64,000 nucleotides of DNA. It comes from Strigamia acuminata. Its lineage: Eukaryota > Arthropoda > Chilopoda > Geophilomorpha > Linotaeniidae. Location of the stretch: contig OX442314.1 of NCBI GenBank assembly GCA_949358305.1, forward strand, positions 10,409,060 through 10,473,059, given 5' to 3'. Position numbers and translations under genes: made by a program. The notes below the pieces were generated by a model. That model was not told the DNA's origin, did not search any database, and saw only the letters and a list, made by a program, of their open reading frames with translations. Each line of letters starts with the position of its first letter. Position 1 is the stretch's first letter. Below are positions 33,396-45,243 of this stretch, piece by piece.

Positions 33396-34718
33396 TTATG
33401 AATGGGGAACTTGTAAAAGGATCACCTGACGTGTTTCGGACGGGTGCAGTTTGTTGATGTGCCGCGTGAGTCCCGGCGAAGTAGCGAAAGCGATCGGACA
33501 GAATTTACAGGCGAAAGCACCGCCGACATCGGCACCAAAATCGTCGCATTTATCGGCGCTCGCATCGAGTCGGCCGTGAGTCTGCAAATGTTTGCGCAGT
33601 TGGTTTTGTCGTCGGAACTTCTTGTTGCACAAGTCGCACTCGAACCAAGCGTCGTCACCGTTCGGGGAACACGGGTGACTGGACGAACTGTTACTCGCTT
33701 CCGAATCGCTCAAGTCGGCCGACTGCGCGAGCGTCGGCAGCAACCGCGGCGGCGGCGGAAGAATCGTGCTGGCGAGCGGCGTGACTCGCGACGTCGGCGC
33801 CGCCGCGTCGGCCGAGTTCGGGCGCGGCTTGTGCCAGCGCCGATGCGAAGCGAGGTTGGCGGGACAGTTGAACACTTTGTCGCACTCGGGACACCGGTAC
33901 TCGACGTGAATAATGCGCGAACATCGGTGCTGCGCCAAGCCGAAAGCGTCGTCGTAGCATTTCTTACACAACTGACAGATGTAGTCGCCGATTCGGTTGT
34001 CTATCTTGGCGATCTCGGCCTTGGCCTCCTCGGTCGCCTCGACCAAGTTGAAACTCGGGTCGATGTCGCCCTTGCGCACGACCACCAGCGACGTGTTCTG
34101 CGGCTCGTCCACGTCGTCGAAGTCGCGGATGATCGTCCCGGACACGGGCGACGTTTTGTCCTCGTCGAACGTGAGCCGGCGCACGGCTTTTGACTTTTTG
34201 GGGGCCCGGGAGCCCTTGGGTAGCGAGTTTAGCGCCGATTCTCGTCGCTTGTGCGGCGAGGGCGGAGGCGGTGCGGGTGTTTGGGACGATTTGATGGGTG
34301 GAGTGCACAAACTCACCATGAACTGATCGAACGGGTTGAGGTAGGGCACTGCCGATGTCGCCAGCGATGTCGTCAGCGATGTCGCTCGTGTGGTCAGTGC
34401 CAAAGGCGAGTTGTCGGCATTCTGGAGGTCGCAGAAGTGGTTCCGCGAGCCGAATTGGGCGGGACTGCGGTAGAGGAGCAGCGTGGGGCTGCCGAAGCCG
34501 GAATCCGGAGACGCGTGCGCTGCAGGGGCCGGTTGGGTGCCGCCGCCTGTGGTCGGCAAGGGCAGCTGGGTGGGCGCGATGTTGTCGTGGTCGGAGCTCG
34601 AGTCGGAGCGAGAGTCGGAACGATCCTCGTCCGAGTATCGGCGCCCGCGGTCGCGGTACGAAGAGGGCGCCGAGTGTTTGCTGCTGGGCAGCCGCTTGAC
34701 GAGGAAACCTCGCGGCAT
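33396..34718 (-). CDS. INSM1/nerfin-1: INSM/Nerfin-family C2H2 zinc-finger transcription factor
   Basis: Single-exon frame of 440 residues. The start is placed at 34718 because MPRGFLVKR is the SNAG repressor motif that opens INSM1 and Nerfin-1; the frame stays open 72 codons further upstream to another Met (34934), but that part lacks similarity. Zinc fingers: a C2HC-type finger at C248/C251/H264/C266, then C276/C279/H292/H296 with FNCPANLASHRRWHKPR, C361/C364/H377/H381 (KKFRRQNQLRKHL), and C404/C407/H420/H425 followed by HPSETRQVILLQVP, the invariant C-terminus. It lacks one of the five fingers of vertebrate INSM1. Known role: nuclear repressor that drives neural and neuroendocrine differentiation (fly nerfin-1, worm egl-46). 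The intronless, GC-rich coding body is typical of INSM1 and contrasts with the AT-rich surroundings. Confidence 0.96.
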   Translation of the reverse strand: MPRGFLVKRLPSSKHSAPSSYRDRGRRYSDEDRSDSRSDSSSDHDNIAPTQLPLPTTGGGTQPAPAAHASPDSGFGSPTLLLYRSPAQFGSRNHFCDLQNADNSPLALTTRATSLTTSLATSAVPYLNPFDQFMVSLCTPPIKSSQTPAPPPPSPHKRRESALNSLPKGSRAPKKSKAVRRLTFDEDKTSPVSGTIIRDFDDVDEPQNTSLVVVRKGDIDPSFNLVEATEEAKAEIAKIDNRIGDYICQLCKKCYDDAFGLAQHRCSRIIHVEYRCPECDKVFNCPANLASHRRWHKPRPNSADAAAPTSRVTPLASTILPPPPRLLPTLAQSADLSDSEASNSSSSHPCSPNGDDAWFECDLCNKKFRRQNQLRKHLQTHGRLDASADKCDDFGADVGGAFACKFCPIAFATSPGLTRHINKLHPSETRQVILLQVPHS

Positions 34719-35256
34719 GTTGACGTGCGACTCATGGACGGCAGCGGCTGCTCGGCTCGGGAGTTGGGATGAGGCACTTTGAGTTGTCGGCGTTGGTGGA
34801 GCTGGAGTTGTTGCTGCCGCTCGTGTCGGTGCGATAGTTTGGAGTGGGGAGAAGAGAGCGGAGCGGGCGCGGAGTGGAGCGGAGGGAGCGGGCAACCACC
34901 TGATGCTGGTATGGTAGTAGTGAGTAAGAGACACGCGACTCGGGGAGCGCGCTGCTGATTGGTTGTGGTCGCGCGCTGTTCTGGGTTAAGCCGCCGCCTC
35001 CTGCTCCTCGCCACTACCCGTTACCTAGTCGGTTGTTATGGTGACGGAGACGCCGTGGCCTAGTGAACAATCGATCGATGGGCAGATGGCGAGTGGAGGG
35101 AGGGAGGGAGGGTGAGGGGTTTTTTGGAGGGAAATTGAGAAGTGGAGTATTGGCACTTCATCTTGGGGATGAGGTGGGGAAAGGTAAAGGTAGAGAGAGG
35201 GATGGGTGAGGATGGTTGCGACTTGGGAGAGTGGGTTGTGGATGGATGTTGGGTAC

Positions 35257-35287
<31 letters not shown>

Positions 35288-35300
35288 AGGGGGAGTTAGG
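34719..35300 (-). promoter_or_regulatory. INSM-like gene 5' region with X-box and G-rich elements
   Basis: GC-rich sequence upstream of the start. It has an inverted CCAAT (ATTGG near 34958) and GTTGTTATGGTGAC at 35032-35045, which fits the RFX X-box consensus RYYVYYWTRRNRAC. CAGATGGCGA lies at 35083-35092, and GGGA repeats (35098-35119) could form a G-quadruplex. A 28-base T run begins near 35260. Confidence 0.5.
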
Positions 35301-35655
35301 TTTTTGGTTTAGGTTTTGGGGTTTTTTGGGTTTTTGGGTTTTTTGGGGTTTTTTTTAGGGTTTTTTAGGGAGAAAAAATTTTTTTTTTGGTTTTGTTTTG
35401 TTTGGTTTTGTTTTGTTTGGTTTTTTTGCGATGTGGTTTTTTTTTTGTATGAATTTGTCAAGAAATGGCATTTTTTTGTACGAGTTTTTCAATGAATGTC
35501 ATTTTTGTGTATGAATTTTGTAGGGAAGTCACTTTTCTATGTGGAATTTTCAACATGTCATTTATTTCTGTGAAATATCGAAGAAATGTTGTTGTTTTTT
35601 TTTTAATGAAATGTTGAGGAAATTTTTTGTTTTGGATATAATTTGCATGACTTAA
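35301..35655. other. G/T-rich low-complexity DNA
   Basis: Runs of GGGTTTTTT and GGTTTTGTTTTGTTT. They are irregular and not a telomeric TTAGG or TTAGGG array. No gene. Confidence 0.6.
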
Positions 35656-36190
35656 ATTTCTAATTTTTGACTAAAATATCCGATATTTGAACGAAATTTT
35701 TCAAAATTTGACTAAAATTTTCAAAATTTGACCAAAGTTTGATCAAAATTTGACCAAAGTTTGATCAAAATTTGACCAAAGTTTGATCAAAATTTGACCA
35801 AAGTTTGATCAAAATTTGACCAAAGTTTGATCAAAATTTGACCAAAATTTCCAAAATTTGACCACAATTTCCAAAATTTGACCACAATTTCCAAAATTTG
35901 ACCACAATTTCCAAAATTTGACCACAATTTCCAAAATTTGAAATTTCAAAAATTTGACCAAAATTTCCAAAATTTCACCAAAATTTCCAAAATTTCACCA
36001 AACTTTCCAAAATTTCACCAAAATTTCCAAAATTTCACCAAAATTTCCAAAATTTCACCAAAATTTATGATTTTTGATTAAAATTTTGTCATTTTGACCA
36101 AAATTTCTTATTTTTGATTAAAAATTTGTCATTTTGACCAAAATTTCTTATTTTTGATTAAAAATTTTATCATTTTGCCCAAATTTTCCC
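35656..36190. repeat. 20-22 bp tandem array upstream of the INSM-like gene
   Basis: 35725-35845 repeats a 22 bp unit (GATCAAAATTTGACCAAAGT plus TT). 35850-35945 repeats CCAAAATTTGACCACAATTT (20 bp), followed by CCAAAATTTCACCAAAATTT. AAATTT tracts recur every 10-11 bp. Confidence 0.92.
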
Positions 36191-37005
36191 CAGTTAAAAT
36201 AAAAAAAAACAATTTTAAAACTAAACCTCCCAAAATCCCGTCATCTTTTGCCCCACAATTCAACAATTTATCAAAAACAAACGAATAAATTGCCAACCCT
36301 CTCTCACTCAAATCCAACACCCAACAACAAAACCGATTTATTTTAGCCGGGAAAAACTTTTGTTTACCGTTTATTACCACATTTGAATCAGCGACGCGTA
36401 GGTGGGGTCTGAGCTGGGACATGTGGGAGTGGGGTCGATGGGGCGAGCAAGAGAGGGGGGGATGGGGAGAATGTAAACGCACGACCAGCTGTTCCCATAT
36501 CGTGGCGCGTGCGAAAACTCCCGCCATATACTACGCATTCTCATTGTTTGTTACAATTTCCACCTTCCCACCCACCCCTTGTCCCTACCAACAGTCAAAG
36601 CCACCGAGCACCGATTGTCGTTGGCGCGATTCGAATATCGAATCGATCCCGACCGGTCCGCGCGCGCAAAACGGAAAAATGCAAAAATCTGGTCGCGCTC
36701 GGCGAAATTTATGCAAATTGCGCGCCAACCCTTTAAAAGTGGTGTAAATTGCCCCCTCATCAGACGCGGAGGAAGGAAAGGGGTCCTCGAACGGAGTTTT
36801 TGTTTCTCCATCCATCAGGATCGAAAAAGGATCCGGGGTTTGCGCGTACGGCACGTGACTGAGCGCGTGCTTGGCGCTGCATTTGCATACAGCTGCAGCA
36901 TGCATTTTCTCTTTGTTTTGGTTGTGCTTTTGTTATGGGGGGTTTTGTTTGGTTGGTTTCGGGTGAGGGTGAGGGGAGGTGGACATGATTGCTGTATGGA
37001 ACTTT
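36191..37005. promoter_or_regulatory. GC-rich non-coding island
   Basis: 36370-36900 is GC rich with CGCGCGC, CACGTGAC and ATTTGCATAC motifs. Overlapping long frames on both strands carry no domain. It is probably cis-regulatory DNA, perhaps for the INSM-like gene. Confidence 0.35.
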
Positions 37006-38339
37006 TGATAGATATTTTTATTTTTTCGAATTTTTTGATATTTTTTGGGGGTCTTGGTATTTATTTTTGTACTTGTTTTGCTGCTTTTGATATATTTTTT
37101 GACTTTTTTGATATATTTTTCGTCCTTTTTTGATATTTTGTGTTGTTTTTGTTGTTTTTTGGTCTTTTGTAGCAATTTTTGGTCCTTTTATTGGTTTTTT
37201 TGTATTTATTGGCATTTTGAAATCTTTTTTGACATTGTTTGATCATTTTCTGGTCTTTTATGATGATTTTTTAGGCATTTTTGGGCTTATTTTGGTCTTA
37301 TTTGATGATTTTTAGGCATTTTTGGGCTTATTTTGGTCTTATTTGATGAATTTTAGGCATTTTTGGGCCTATTTCGGTCTTATTTTGGACTTATTTGATG
37401 TTTTTGTGATTTTTATTTGTCTTTTTTGATGTTTTTTGATATTTTTATTGGCAATTTTCGGTCGGTTTTAATTTCCAGTTGTTGGGAAATCCTATAAGTC
37501 AGTTTTCGAGGGACTAGAGTTCATGTTTCAGCGGGAAAACCCTTAAAATCCGAAGGGGATTTTTGACATTACGAATAAAACCTTTTTTTAATCAGTCATT
37601 AGTCTTATTTTTATCATTACAATTTTTTTTTATTCTAAAAAAAAAAAAATCAATCAAATGTTTTCACTTTTACTAATTAAATTTAAAAAAAAAAATTCTA
37701 AACAGCTAAATTGCTAAACACAATATTAGTTACCTTTTTTTGCAATACCTTTTGCATAATGTAATTAGCATTGAATTGAGTACAAGAGCGAAAAGGGGCG
37801 CGCGGCCGCGCACTGCATTTCAATTCATTGGCGCCCGCCTGCATTTCTTTTATGGCGCGTGTCATATTTTGGAAGTGACCATACGTCGCCAAACAACATC
37901 TGCAACCCTTATATTCTACCTGGTGGAGGGAGATAATGGGCATGCGGGTTTTGTGTCATGTTTATGGCTCATGTGACTAATTTGGGTTTGTTTTTGAGTA
38001 TTTTGTGACCTCGTTTCGGTGTTTGGTGTTGGGACGTTTTGGTTTTTTGGTTTTGTGGGGGATTGAGAGTTTTGGTGTTTTTGTTTGGGGATTGGGGAAT
38101 CGATGTTTTGAGGGTGGGAGAGGGTTTTGGGGTGGGGTATCGATTTGGAATTGATTTGGTGGGTTTATCGGGGGAAATGGTGTTTTGTTGTGATTTTTTT
38201 TTTAATTTATCGATTTGTGTGTCGATATTTTTGAGTTTTGGAGGTTTTTTTTTTTTTTATGTTGATTTTGTTAGGAAAATGTACCGTAATCGATGTTTTT
38301 AGTCGCGAACAATGAAAATAAATTGATTTCTTTTTAAAC
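37006..38339. other. T-rich array and intergenic DNA
   Basis: 37010-37445 is a T-rich repeat with blocks of TTGATATTTTT and ATTTTTGGGCTTATTTTGGT of about 38-40 bp. The rest is unique, with a short GC-rich patch at 37785-37860. No gene recognised. Confidence 0.5.
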
Positions 38340-38655
38340 GCATTGATTTTTGTGAAAAAATTTAAGAAATGTAACAAAAAATGCAAATAAATCGATCAAA
38401 ATTGAAAATAAGTTGTCAAAAATTGGAAATACATCGACAAATAGAAAAAAATTGACAAAAAATTGACGAAATTTGACAAAAATTGACAAAAAATCGACGA
38501 AATTTGACAAAAATTGACAAAAAATTACAAAAATCGACAACAAATTGACAAAAATCAACAAAAAAATTACAAAAATCAACAAAAATTGACAAAAATCAAC
38601 AAAAAAATTACAAATCGACAAAAAAAAATCATCAAAAACTGAAATAAAAATATAA
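38340..38655. repeat. short-unit A-rich tandem array
   Basis: Repeats of GACAAAAATTGACAAAAAAT and ATCGACAAAA with 10-12 bp sub-periodicity, about 20-30 bp in longer units. It resembles the phased arrays but is less regular. Confidence 0.8.
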
Positions 38656-39560
38656 AATTGAAATAAAATCGACGTTTATTTTGATTATTTCCATCTCCAT
38701 TTTCTCCCGTAAAAAAAAATCGAATACATTTCTAAACAAATATCGATTTTCTAAATAAACATACCGCCATGTCAATTTATTTTATCAATTTAAAAAAAAA
38801 AATATTTTCTTCAATTCCATTTTTTTTAAACATTCACAAAAAAAATCGATTCCCTTTTCGATATTTTTCCAAAAAAATCTCCCAAATCGTTCGGCTGCAC
38901 GGTTAACTACTCGTGTACTGCAGCGAAGCCAAATTCAGCTGTCAGGATAACAAGTAGACAAGCGAGATAAATTCACGTTAGCCGCGGCCGAACTTATCGA
39001 ATGGATCGTTATTTAGTTACACAAGAGATGAAGTGGTGCAATTATTGACCCGTTAGTCAAAGACCGATCCTTCCTTTCTCGACACGAACAAATCTGTCAG
39101 CCTCGATTTGATTAAAACAAATTATCGTTCATTTATCGATAAATGCAAATTGCGAAATCGAAACCTGTTTGATTTTTGCGCGACTCGTGTTTGATTTGCT
39201 GACTTAACGGGAGCAGGTGGGGTCGAGGTGCGGCACGCGTCTCTGAATGCGCGTCCCCTCGCGCGTCTTTCTCCCAGGTGGAGCTTGCGGGGCTCGTCGG
39301 ACGCGCTTCATTTAGCGCGCGTGGGGCGTCGCGGAGGTGACGCTATGGTACATGAGCGCATGGTTCCCCGCGGCTAACCGCACGCGATATTTTGGCGGGA
39401 AAGTAACGGGAGCGTGACATTATTCCATATGGCGCACGAGCAAGTTTTTGTTGAAGGAGTTTGTATTTAGATTTGTTTAATTGTTGGGGAAAGGAAGGTG
39501 TTGGGGAAGATTAGTGGGAAGCGATGAGTTAACCTTTTTGTGGTTTTTTATTTTGGAGTT
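38656..39560. promoter_or_regulatory. non-coding island, GC rich at 38890-39440
   Basis: Contains TTATCGA and TATCGAT motifs (38740-39150), then a GC-rich stretch with GCGCGTG and GGCGGGAAA (E2F-like, near 39394). No frame with a domain. Probably regulatory. Confidence 0.35.
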
Positions 39561-39564
39561 GGAA

Positions 39565-40200
39565 GAATGGAATTTTTGCATATGAAAGTGAATTTCTGAA
39601 TCTAAAAATGAATTTTTGAATCTAAAAATGAATTTTTGCATCTAAAAATAAATTTTTGCATCTAAAAATGAATTTTCGCATCCAAAAATGAATTTTTGCA
39701 TATAAAAATGAATTTAAAAATGAATTTTTGCATCTAAAAATGAATTTAAAAATGAATTTTTGCATATAAATATGAATTTTTGCATCTGAAAATGAATATT
39801 TGCATCTAAAAATGAATTTTTGCATCTAAAAATGAATTTTTGCATCTAAAAATGAATTTTTGCATATAAAAATGAATTTTTGCATCTGAAAATGAATATT
39901 TGCATCTAAAAATGAATTTTTGCATATAAAAATGAATTTAAAAATAAATTTTTGCATATAAAAAAAATAAGTTTGCATCTAAAAATGAATTTTTGCATCT
40001 ACAAATTCGATTTTTGCATCTACAAATTCAATTTATGCAAATACAAATTCAATTTATGCAAATACAAATTCAATTTATGCAAATACAAATTCAATTTATG
40101 CAAATACAAATTCAATATTTCCATCTAAAAATGCATTGTTGAATCTAAAACTGCATTGTTGCATGCAAAAGCGAATTGTGCATCTAAAAGTCCATTGTTG
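39565..40200. repeat. 20 bp tandem array
   Basis: More than 20 copies of AATTTTTGCATCTAAAAATG (20 bp), grading at 40000-40110 into AAATTCAATTTATGCAAATAC-like units. T and A tracts are 10-11 bp apart. TTTGCAT/ATGCAAAT octamer-like sites recur. Confidence 0.93.
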
Positions 40201-41400
40201 CAACGAAAAGCAAATTGAACTGCGTCAGATGCATCCCTAAAGAGACCATATTCAAATCGCACAAATGCATAATTTGTATTATATTCCTTCAAAAAAAATA
40301 ATTCCCTTTTATCATATCTAAAAACTGAACCATTTGCATCTTATCACATTCGTCCCCCATCACCAATTCCATCCCACTCTTAAATATTTATCGCACGCAT
40401 TCATTTCCATACGTAAATAACCCCGAGGAAAGGATGCAACATGTTACGCAATGAATTGTATCCGACCGAAGAAATATCTATCTCCTCACTGCGTGCCATC
40501 TGCCAGACGAGGAACGCGCTAATTGTGGCGGAGAGAGAGCGAGAGCGAGAGGGGCGCGTGCTGATCTCACTTCCCCCATCCCATCCCGACCCATCCCATC
40601 GCATCCCGACCGCCTGTTGTTCTCATCAAATGTAGCATAGCGGCAGATGTACATAACACCGTCACGTGACTGCGTGCCATATTACAAACATCCTTCCTGC
40701 GCCCAAATTAGCGCCAACACCCATGGCCGCATCACCTGGGCGACCGGTCCACTTTTGGCATCTATTTTTCGAGGAATTAGGCGAAATTAAAGCGAAAATT
40801 GAGCTGAAACGGAGAGGAAATTTGGTGCGGGTTGAATAGATTTTGCTATGGTTTCGTTGATTCAAAGGATTAGGTGAATGGTGTATGGGAGTTGCGTGCG
40901 GCGCATGCGCGGGAGAACGGTATTGTGCCGTTGTAGTTTGGGCGCAGCTGTTGGGCGGCTGGACAATAGGCGGGAGCGGGAATGCGGGGTGAGGGGGAGG
41001 TGATTAACCCTTTTGGAGGGCAAAGTGAGTTTGAGTTGAGATGGGGATCTTAAGATGGGGATGGGGGGTGGGGGATGGGGTTGGTGATGTTCAGTTTGTT
41101 GGGTTTGATTGTGGCAGGCGAAGCAGGTGAGGGGTCGCGACAGATGCCCTTAGAGGTGATTCCAGGTGGAGTAGCGAGGGAGACATAATCTGGGGAAAGT
41201 TGTATGGGTCTTGTGCAAGAGAGGGAGGGAGAGGGAGGGCGAGGGGAGGGGATAGCGGGTCTGGGTGAACGGGAAAGTTGGGGTGCGATTTTTGGGAGAA
41301 AAGTGAATTTTTAGTGTCTGGATTTTAAAGTAAATAAAAATTGTTGCTTGTAGGTTTCAATTTATAGTATTTGGACGAAGTGGTGAAAGTGATGAATGGA
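40201..41400. promoter_or_regulatory. GC-rich non-coding island with NRF-1-like and G-quadruplex motifs
   Basis: It contains GCCATCTGCCAGACG (40495-40509) and a GAGAGCGAGAG stretch (about 40531-40550). GCGCATGCGC lies at 40901-40910 (NRF-1/Ewg-like). The G-run block 41057-41080 has four or more runs and loops of AT, T and AT. No protein-coding gene seen. Confidence 0.45.
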
Positions 41401-42545
41401 GAGTTGGAACCAAATTTAGGTTTTAATTAGGCAAATTTAGGCTTTAATTAGGGTAAATTTAGGCTTTAATTAGGGTAAATTTAGGCTTTAATTAGGCAAA
41501 TTTAAGCTATAATTAGGCAAAATTAGGCTTTAATTAGGCAAATTTAGGCTTTAATTAGGCACACTTGGGCTTTAATTAGGCAAATTAAACAAATTTAGGC
41601 TTTAATTGAGCAAATTAAACAAATTTAGGCCTTAATTGAGCAAATTAAACAAATTTAGGTTCTAATTAAGAAAGTTTGTTTTAATTCAGCAAAGCAAGCC
41701 AGTTTAGGCTTTAATTAAGCAAAGCAAGCCTATTTAGGCTTTAATTAAGCAAAGAAAGCCTATTTAGGCTTTAATTAAGCCAGTTTAGGCTTTAATTAAG
41801 CAAAGCAAGCCTATTTAAGCTTTAATTAAGCAAAGCAAGCCTATTTAGGCTTTAATTAAGCCAGTTTAGGCTTTAATTAAGCAAAGCAAGCCAGTTTAGG
41901 CTTTAATTAAGCCAGTTTAGGCTTTAATTAAGCCAGTTTAGGCTTTAATTAAGCCAGTTTAGGCTTTAATTAAGCCAGTTTAGGCTTTAATTAAGCCAGT
42001 TTAGGCTTTAATTAAGCCAGTTTAGGCTTTAATTAAGCAAAGCAAGCCAGTTTAGGTTTTAATTAAGCAAAGCAAGCCAGTTTAGGCTTTAATTAAGCAA
42101 AGCAAGCCAGTTTGGGCTTTAATTAAGCAAAGCAAGCCAGTTTGGGCTTAAATTAAGCAAATTTAGACTGTAATTAATTATATTTAGGCTTTAATTAGGC
42201 AAATTTAGACTGTAATTAATTATATTTAGGCTTTAATTAAGTAAATTTAGACTCTAATTAAACAAGTTTAGATTTTAATAGCGTAAATTTAGATTTTAAT
42301 TACGGAAATTTAGACTCTAATTAAACAAATTTAGGTTTTAAAAAAGGAAATTTAGGATTTAATTGAGCAATTTATGCATGTTTAGACTCATGATTGAGCA
42401 AATTAAGCTGGTTTAGACTTTAATTGAGCAAAGTAAACCGATTTAGGCTGTAGTTAAGTAAACTTCGCCAATTTAGGCTGCAATCGAGTAAATCAGGCAA
42501 ATCTAGGCTTTAATTGAGCAAATTTAGACTTTTAATTAAGGAAAT
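41401..42545. repeat. 21/30 bp tandem array
   Basis: Core AGGCTTTAATTAAGCCAGTTT (21 bp), which in other copies has a 9 bp insert (CAAAGCAAG region) to make 30 bp. The two lengths alternate. The edges degrade into related AGGCTTTAATTAGGCAAATT units. Confidence 0.93.
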
Positions 42546-44100
42546 TTAATGTTGAAAATAATTGCATTGAATCAGGTACAATCCTACTGTAATTAATAAT
42601 TTTGAAATAATTAAACCCGAAATAAGCATTTCATTTTATTTTTGAAATTTTCTTAAAATCCAAATAAACTCAATTGCCCCCCCCCCCCCCCCAAAAAAAA
42701 AAAAAAAAAAAAAATCTGGGGCCCTAGACGACTCCCAAACATGGCCAACGAAAAACAGAATAAAAATAAGCCTCGGTTTGATTGCATAAGTGAAATACCT
42801 CCCCAAAGAAAATTGAAAAAAAAATGGATAGAAATTCATGAGAAATATAAACACGCCATTGCATTAATCATAGCAATGCATTTATTGGCATTTTTTTGCT
42901 CACGTGTCGAGAAAAACCACCCACAATCCCCATGTTTTCTCGGCGCAATGCAATTACAACAAATTATCAGCAGTACTGCAGTACTGTCCTTTATTTATCC
43001 TTGGAACTGTGTGTTTTGTGCGCCGCGCTGTTTGTTCTGTCATTAAGAGTTTTGTCCCTTGACATGCCCGAATATAATTGAAGACTCCCTTCCTTCGTAT
43101 TCCGTTAATGATTCCCCAAATGTCCACCGTATATTTATCTATTTATCATTATCAACGAACCGATCGATGGATTTTCGACGAGCGAAATCACTAGGTTTCG
43201 ATTTAGCGCGCAAATCGAAAGTTTGTGATTTTGGGCTTTTCGCGCGAAAAAAGATAATTTTTTTGTTTTGTTTCGTTTGGATTGATCTTTTTTCGGGGGC
43301 AAATAATTGCAGGGAAAAATTGTGTGTTTACATGGAATGGAAAATTGGATTTTGGAAGGGAAAAATGTTTCTCGAGTAAAAGTCATTCTGATGTGTGTTG
43401 TTGCATCGATTTTCTGCCTGTGAGAGCAACAGTTGGGCGTGCTAAGTTGAGTTACTTTAGCGTAACTGTGTGATTGATTCTGGTCAAAACAAGATTAAAA
43501 GGAGGGAAAAAAATGTTTAATAATAAATTGTATGGGTTTTTTTTTTATTTTTTTATTTTTTTTTATTTTTTATTTATTTATTTTTTTGTTTATTATTTTT
43601 CTGAATTTTTATTTTATTTTTGTTTTTTTTTAGTTTTGTTTGGAATTTTATTCACTTTGTTGTGCAATCATAATTAATTTCTATTTGATTTGTGTGTAGC
43701 TTGGTCGTAAATGGAAGTAAAATAGCTGTAAAGAAGAGTGGTCACACTTAGCAAAGAGCATCATTTCCGGTGATATTAGCACGCCATCTGTATGTGAGTT
43801 CTCTTCCGGTATGATGTGTTTTTTATCCATCCATTAGTGGCTTTATTTCGCTTGTTTTCTTTACTTTAGGTGGAAAAAAACGGGGAAAACAAGAAAGAAA
43901 CGGGCAAGCTAGAGAGGTATAATTTTTTTTTTGTCGTTGAATTGATCCATTGTATAAAAAAAAAGATGGTTTATGGTTTGTGGTGATGCCATTTTGATTT
44001 ATTTATTGCCCTCTGTGGGTCAATTATGGAATGTAGCATGTGTTTTAAATATTTAAAAGTTGATGTTTTGGCAACAACGTGGTATTAATTTTGTATGAAA
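42546..44100. other. intergenic DNA
   Basis: C16 (42677-42692) and A22 (42693-42714) runs lead into TCTGGGGCCCTAGACGACTC, which may be a decayed hAT-type end. Later parts are unique: a T-rich run at 43540-43640 and GCCATCTG at 43783-43790. No gene recognised. Confidence 0.45.
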
Positions 44101-44935
44101 TCAAAATTTTTATCTCGAATCGTGATCGTGATCAATGTTGACTCGTTGAAAGTTGAAGATTATGCGGTAAAGCAGCAATAGATGCGTTCAAAGTAGTCTG
44201 ACTTGACTACGTATTTGAAACTGTAATGGAGCGTGCAAATAACGTGACCAGGTTGCGCACGAGAAACACACGAGGTGCGCAAGAGCTGTGGAAGCGCCGT
44301 GTATTGCAGTGAAGTGACACAGACTATGTGGGCAGCTGGTCACAGTTGGTGTAGTTGAGATTTACATAACTGACTAGTTTATATAGGTGGCGCTGCAGAA
44401 AGGCAGTGTCACAAATTAACAATTAACAAGTGACGTGCATCGGAGTGTTTCTATAAACGGAATGGCATCAAAAACAGCCAAAAACCATCACCAAGCCTTC
44501 TTTCAGTCTCGGTGGGCATGCGCACAACGTTTAAAAACGACAAAACATGTTTAACTACAATCTTAAACACGTTTTTCGAAGGCTGGTGTTGAAAATGGTG
44601 AAAAGAGAAACGTTGAATGCACCTTACCCTATGGTAGTGTGAAGTTTGGGTGTGATGGTTTAGAAAATTGGATTTTTCTTATCTGTCTGAGGTTGTGTGA
44701 CGTTTTGATTCGATCCTACAAGTAGGGTCGTCAGTCGTCACGCATCCTCAGTAATGGATAAGTGGATTCTAATTTTTAATCTCAATAGTTGGGATCGGGT
44801 TTGTGCAACACGTCGATAATACGAAACGATAAGCCGAGTGAAGTGTGAGATTGCACAAATTGGTGCTCACAGAAGGAAATAAAGCAAGAAAATTTCGGTA
44901 CAGTGCTGTAAATTACTTTTGTTTAAACGAGTTTA
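44101..44935. other. intergenic DNA, possibly retroelement-derived
   Basis: GC content is moderate. A perfect inverted pair TTGCGCAC/GTGCGCAA (44253-44260 and 44275-44282) and AGGTGGCGCTGCAG (44385-44398) are present. It lies directly upstream of a Gypsy integrase relic and may be part of the same dead element, but I could not define LTRs. Confidence 0.35.
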
Positions 44936-45029
44936 TTGTTGTTTATTTTTTTAGCATTGTTAGGCCTAACGTTAGGCTTAATACTGGGAATAAGTGGAAG
45001 TAGGAAATCGTCTGCGCATAACATCAATT

Positions 45030-45243
45030 TGGCATCGCAAACTGTAAATGCTTACGACAATCGAATGATTACGTCGGACTTTTTTCCGACATGGTTTATA
45101 AAGCAACATGGTTGCTAAATGTGATCGTTGTCAACGTTGTAAACCTATTCAAAGGAAGCCACCAGGACTCTTGACGCCGGTGTCACCGCTGGTAGGCCGA
45201 TTTGAACGAATTGGTATCGAATTGGGTCGTCTGAAACCAATGA
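45030..45243 (+). pseudogene. Ty3/Gypsy-type integrase fragment (frameshifted relic)
   Basis: One frame ends with SDFFPTWFIKQHG, and after a shift a second frame starting at 45108 continues VAKCDRCQRCKP, then GLLTPVSPL and FERIGIEL. Together they resemble the HHCC zinc-binding end and first catalytic-core strand of Ty3/Gypsy integrases (CxxCQxxK, then GLLxPxxxP and FExIGID). The shared Asp of the core is changed to Glu and the frame is broken. Similarity stops exactly where the inverted-repeat element begins. Confidence 0.6.

Noticed and set aside
33444-34772. Plus-strand frames of up to 249 codons opposite the zinc-finger gene
   Set aside because: Shadows of the GC-rich INSM-like coding region; the minus-strand frame has the domains.
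34719-34934. 72-codon N-terminal extension of the INSM-like protein
   Set aside because: The frame is open, but the SNAG motif MPRGFLVKR must be at the N-terminus to work, and the extension is low complexity and unlike the family.
35281-35440. Telomere-like G/T repeats
   Set aside because: GGGTTTTTT and TTTTGTTTGG runs are irregular; no TTAGG or TTAGGG tandem array.
36579-37133. 184-codon plus-strand frame
   Set aside because: It runs from a GC-rich island into T-rich low-complexity DNA, giving a poly-Phe/Leu tail; not credible as a protein.
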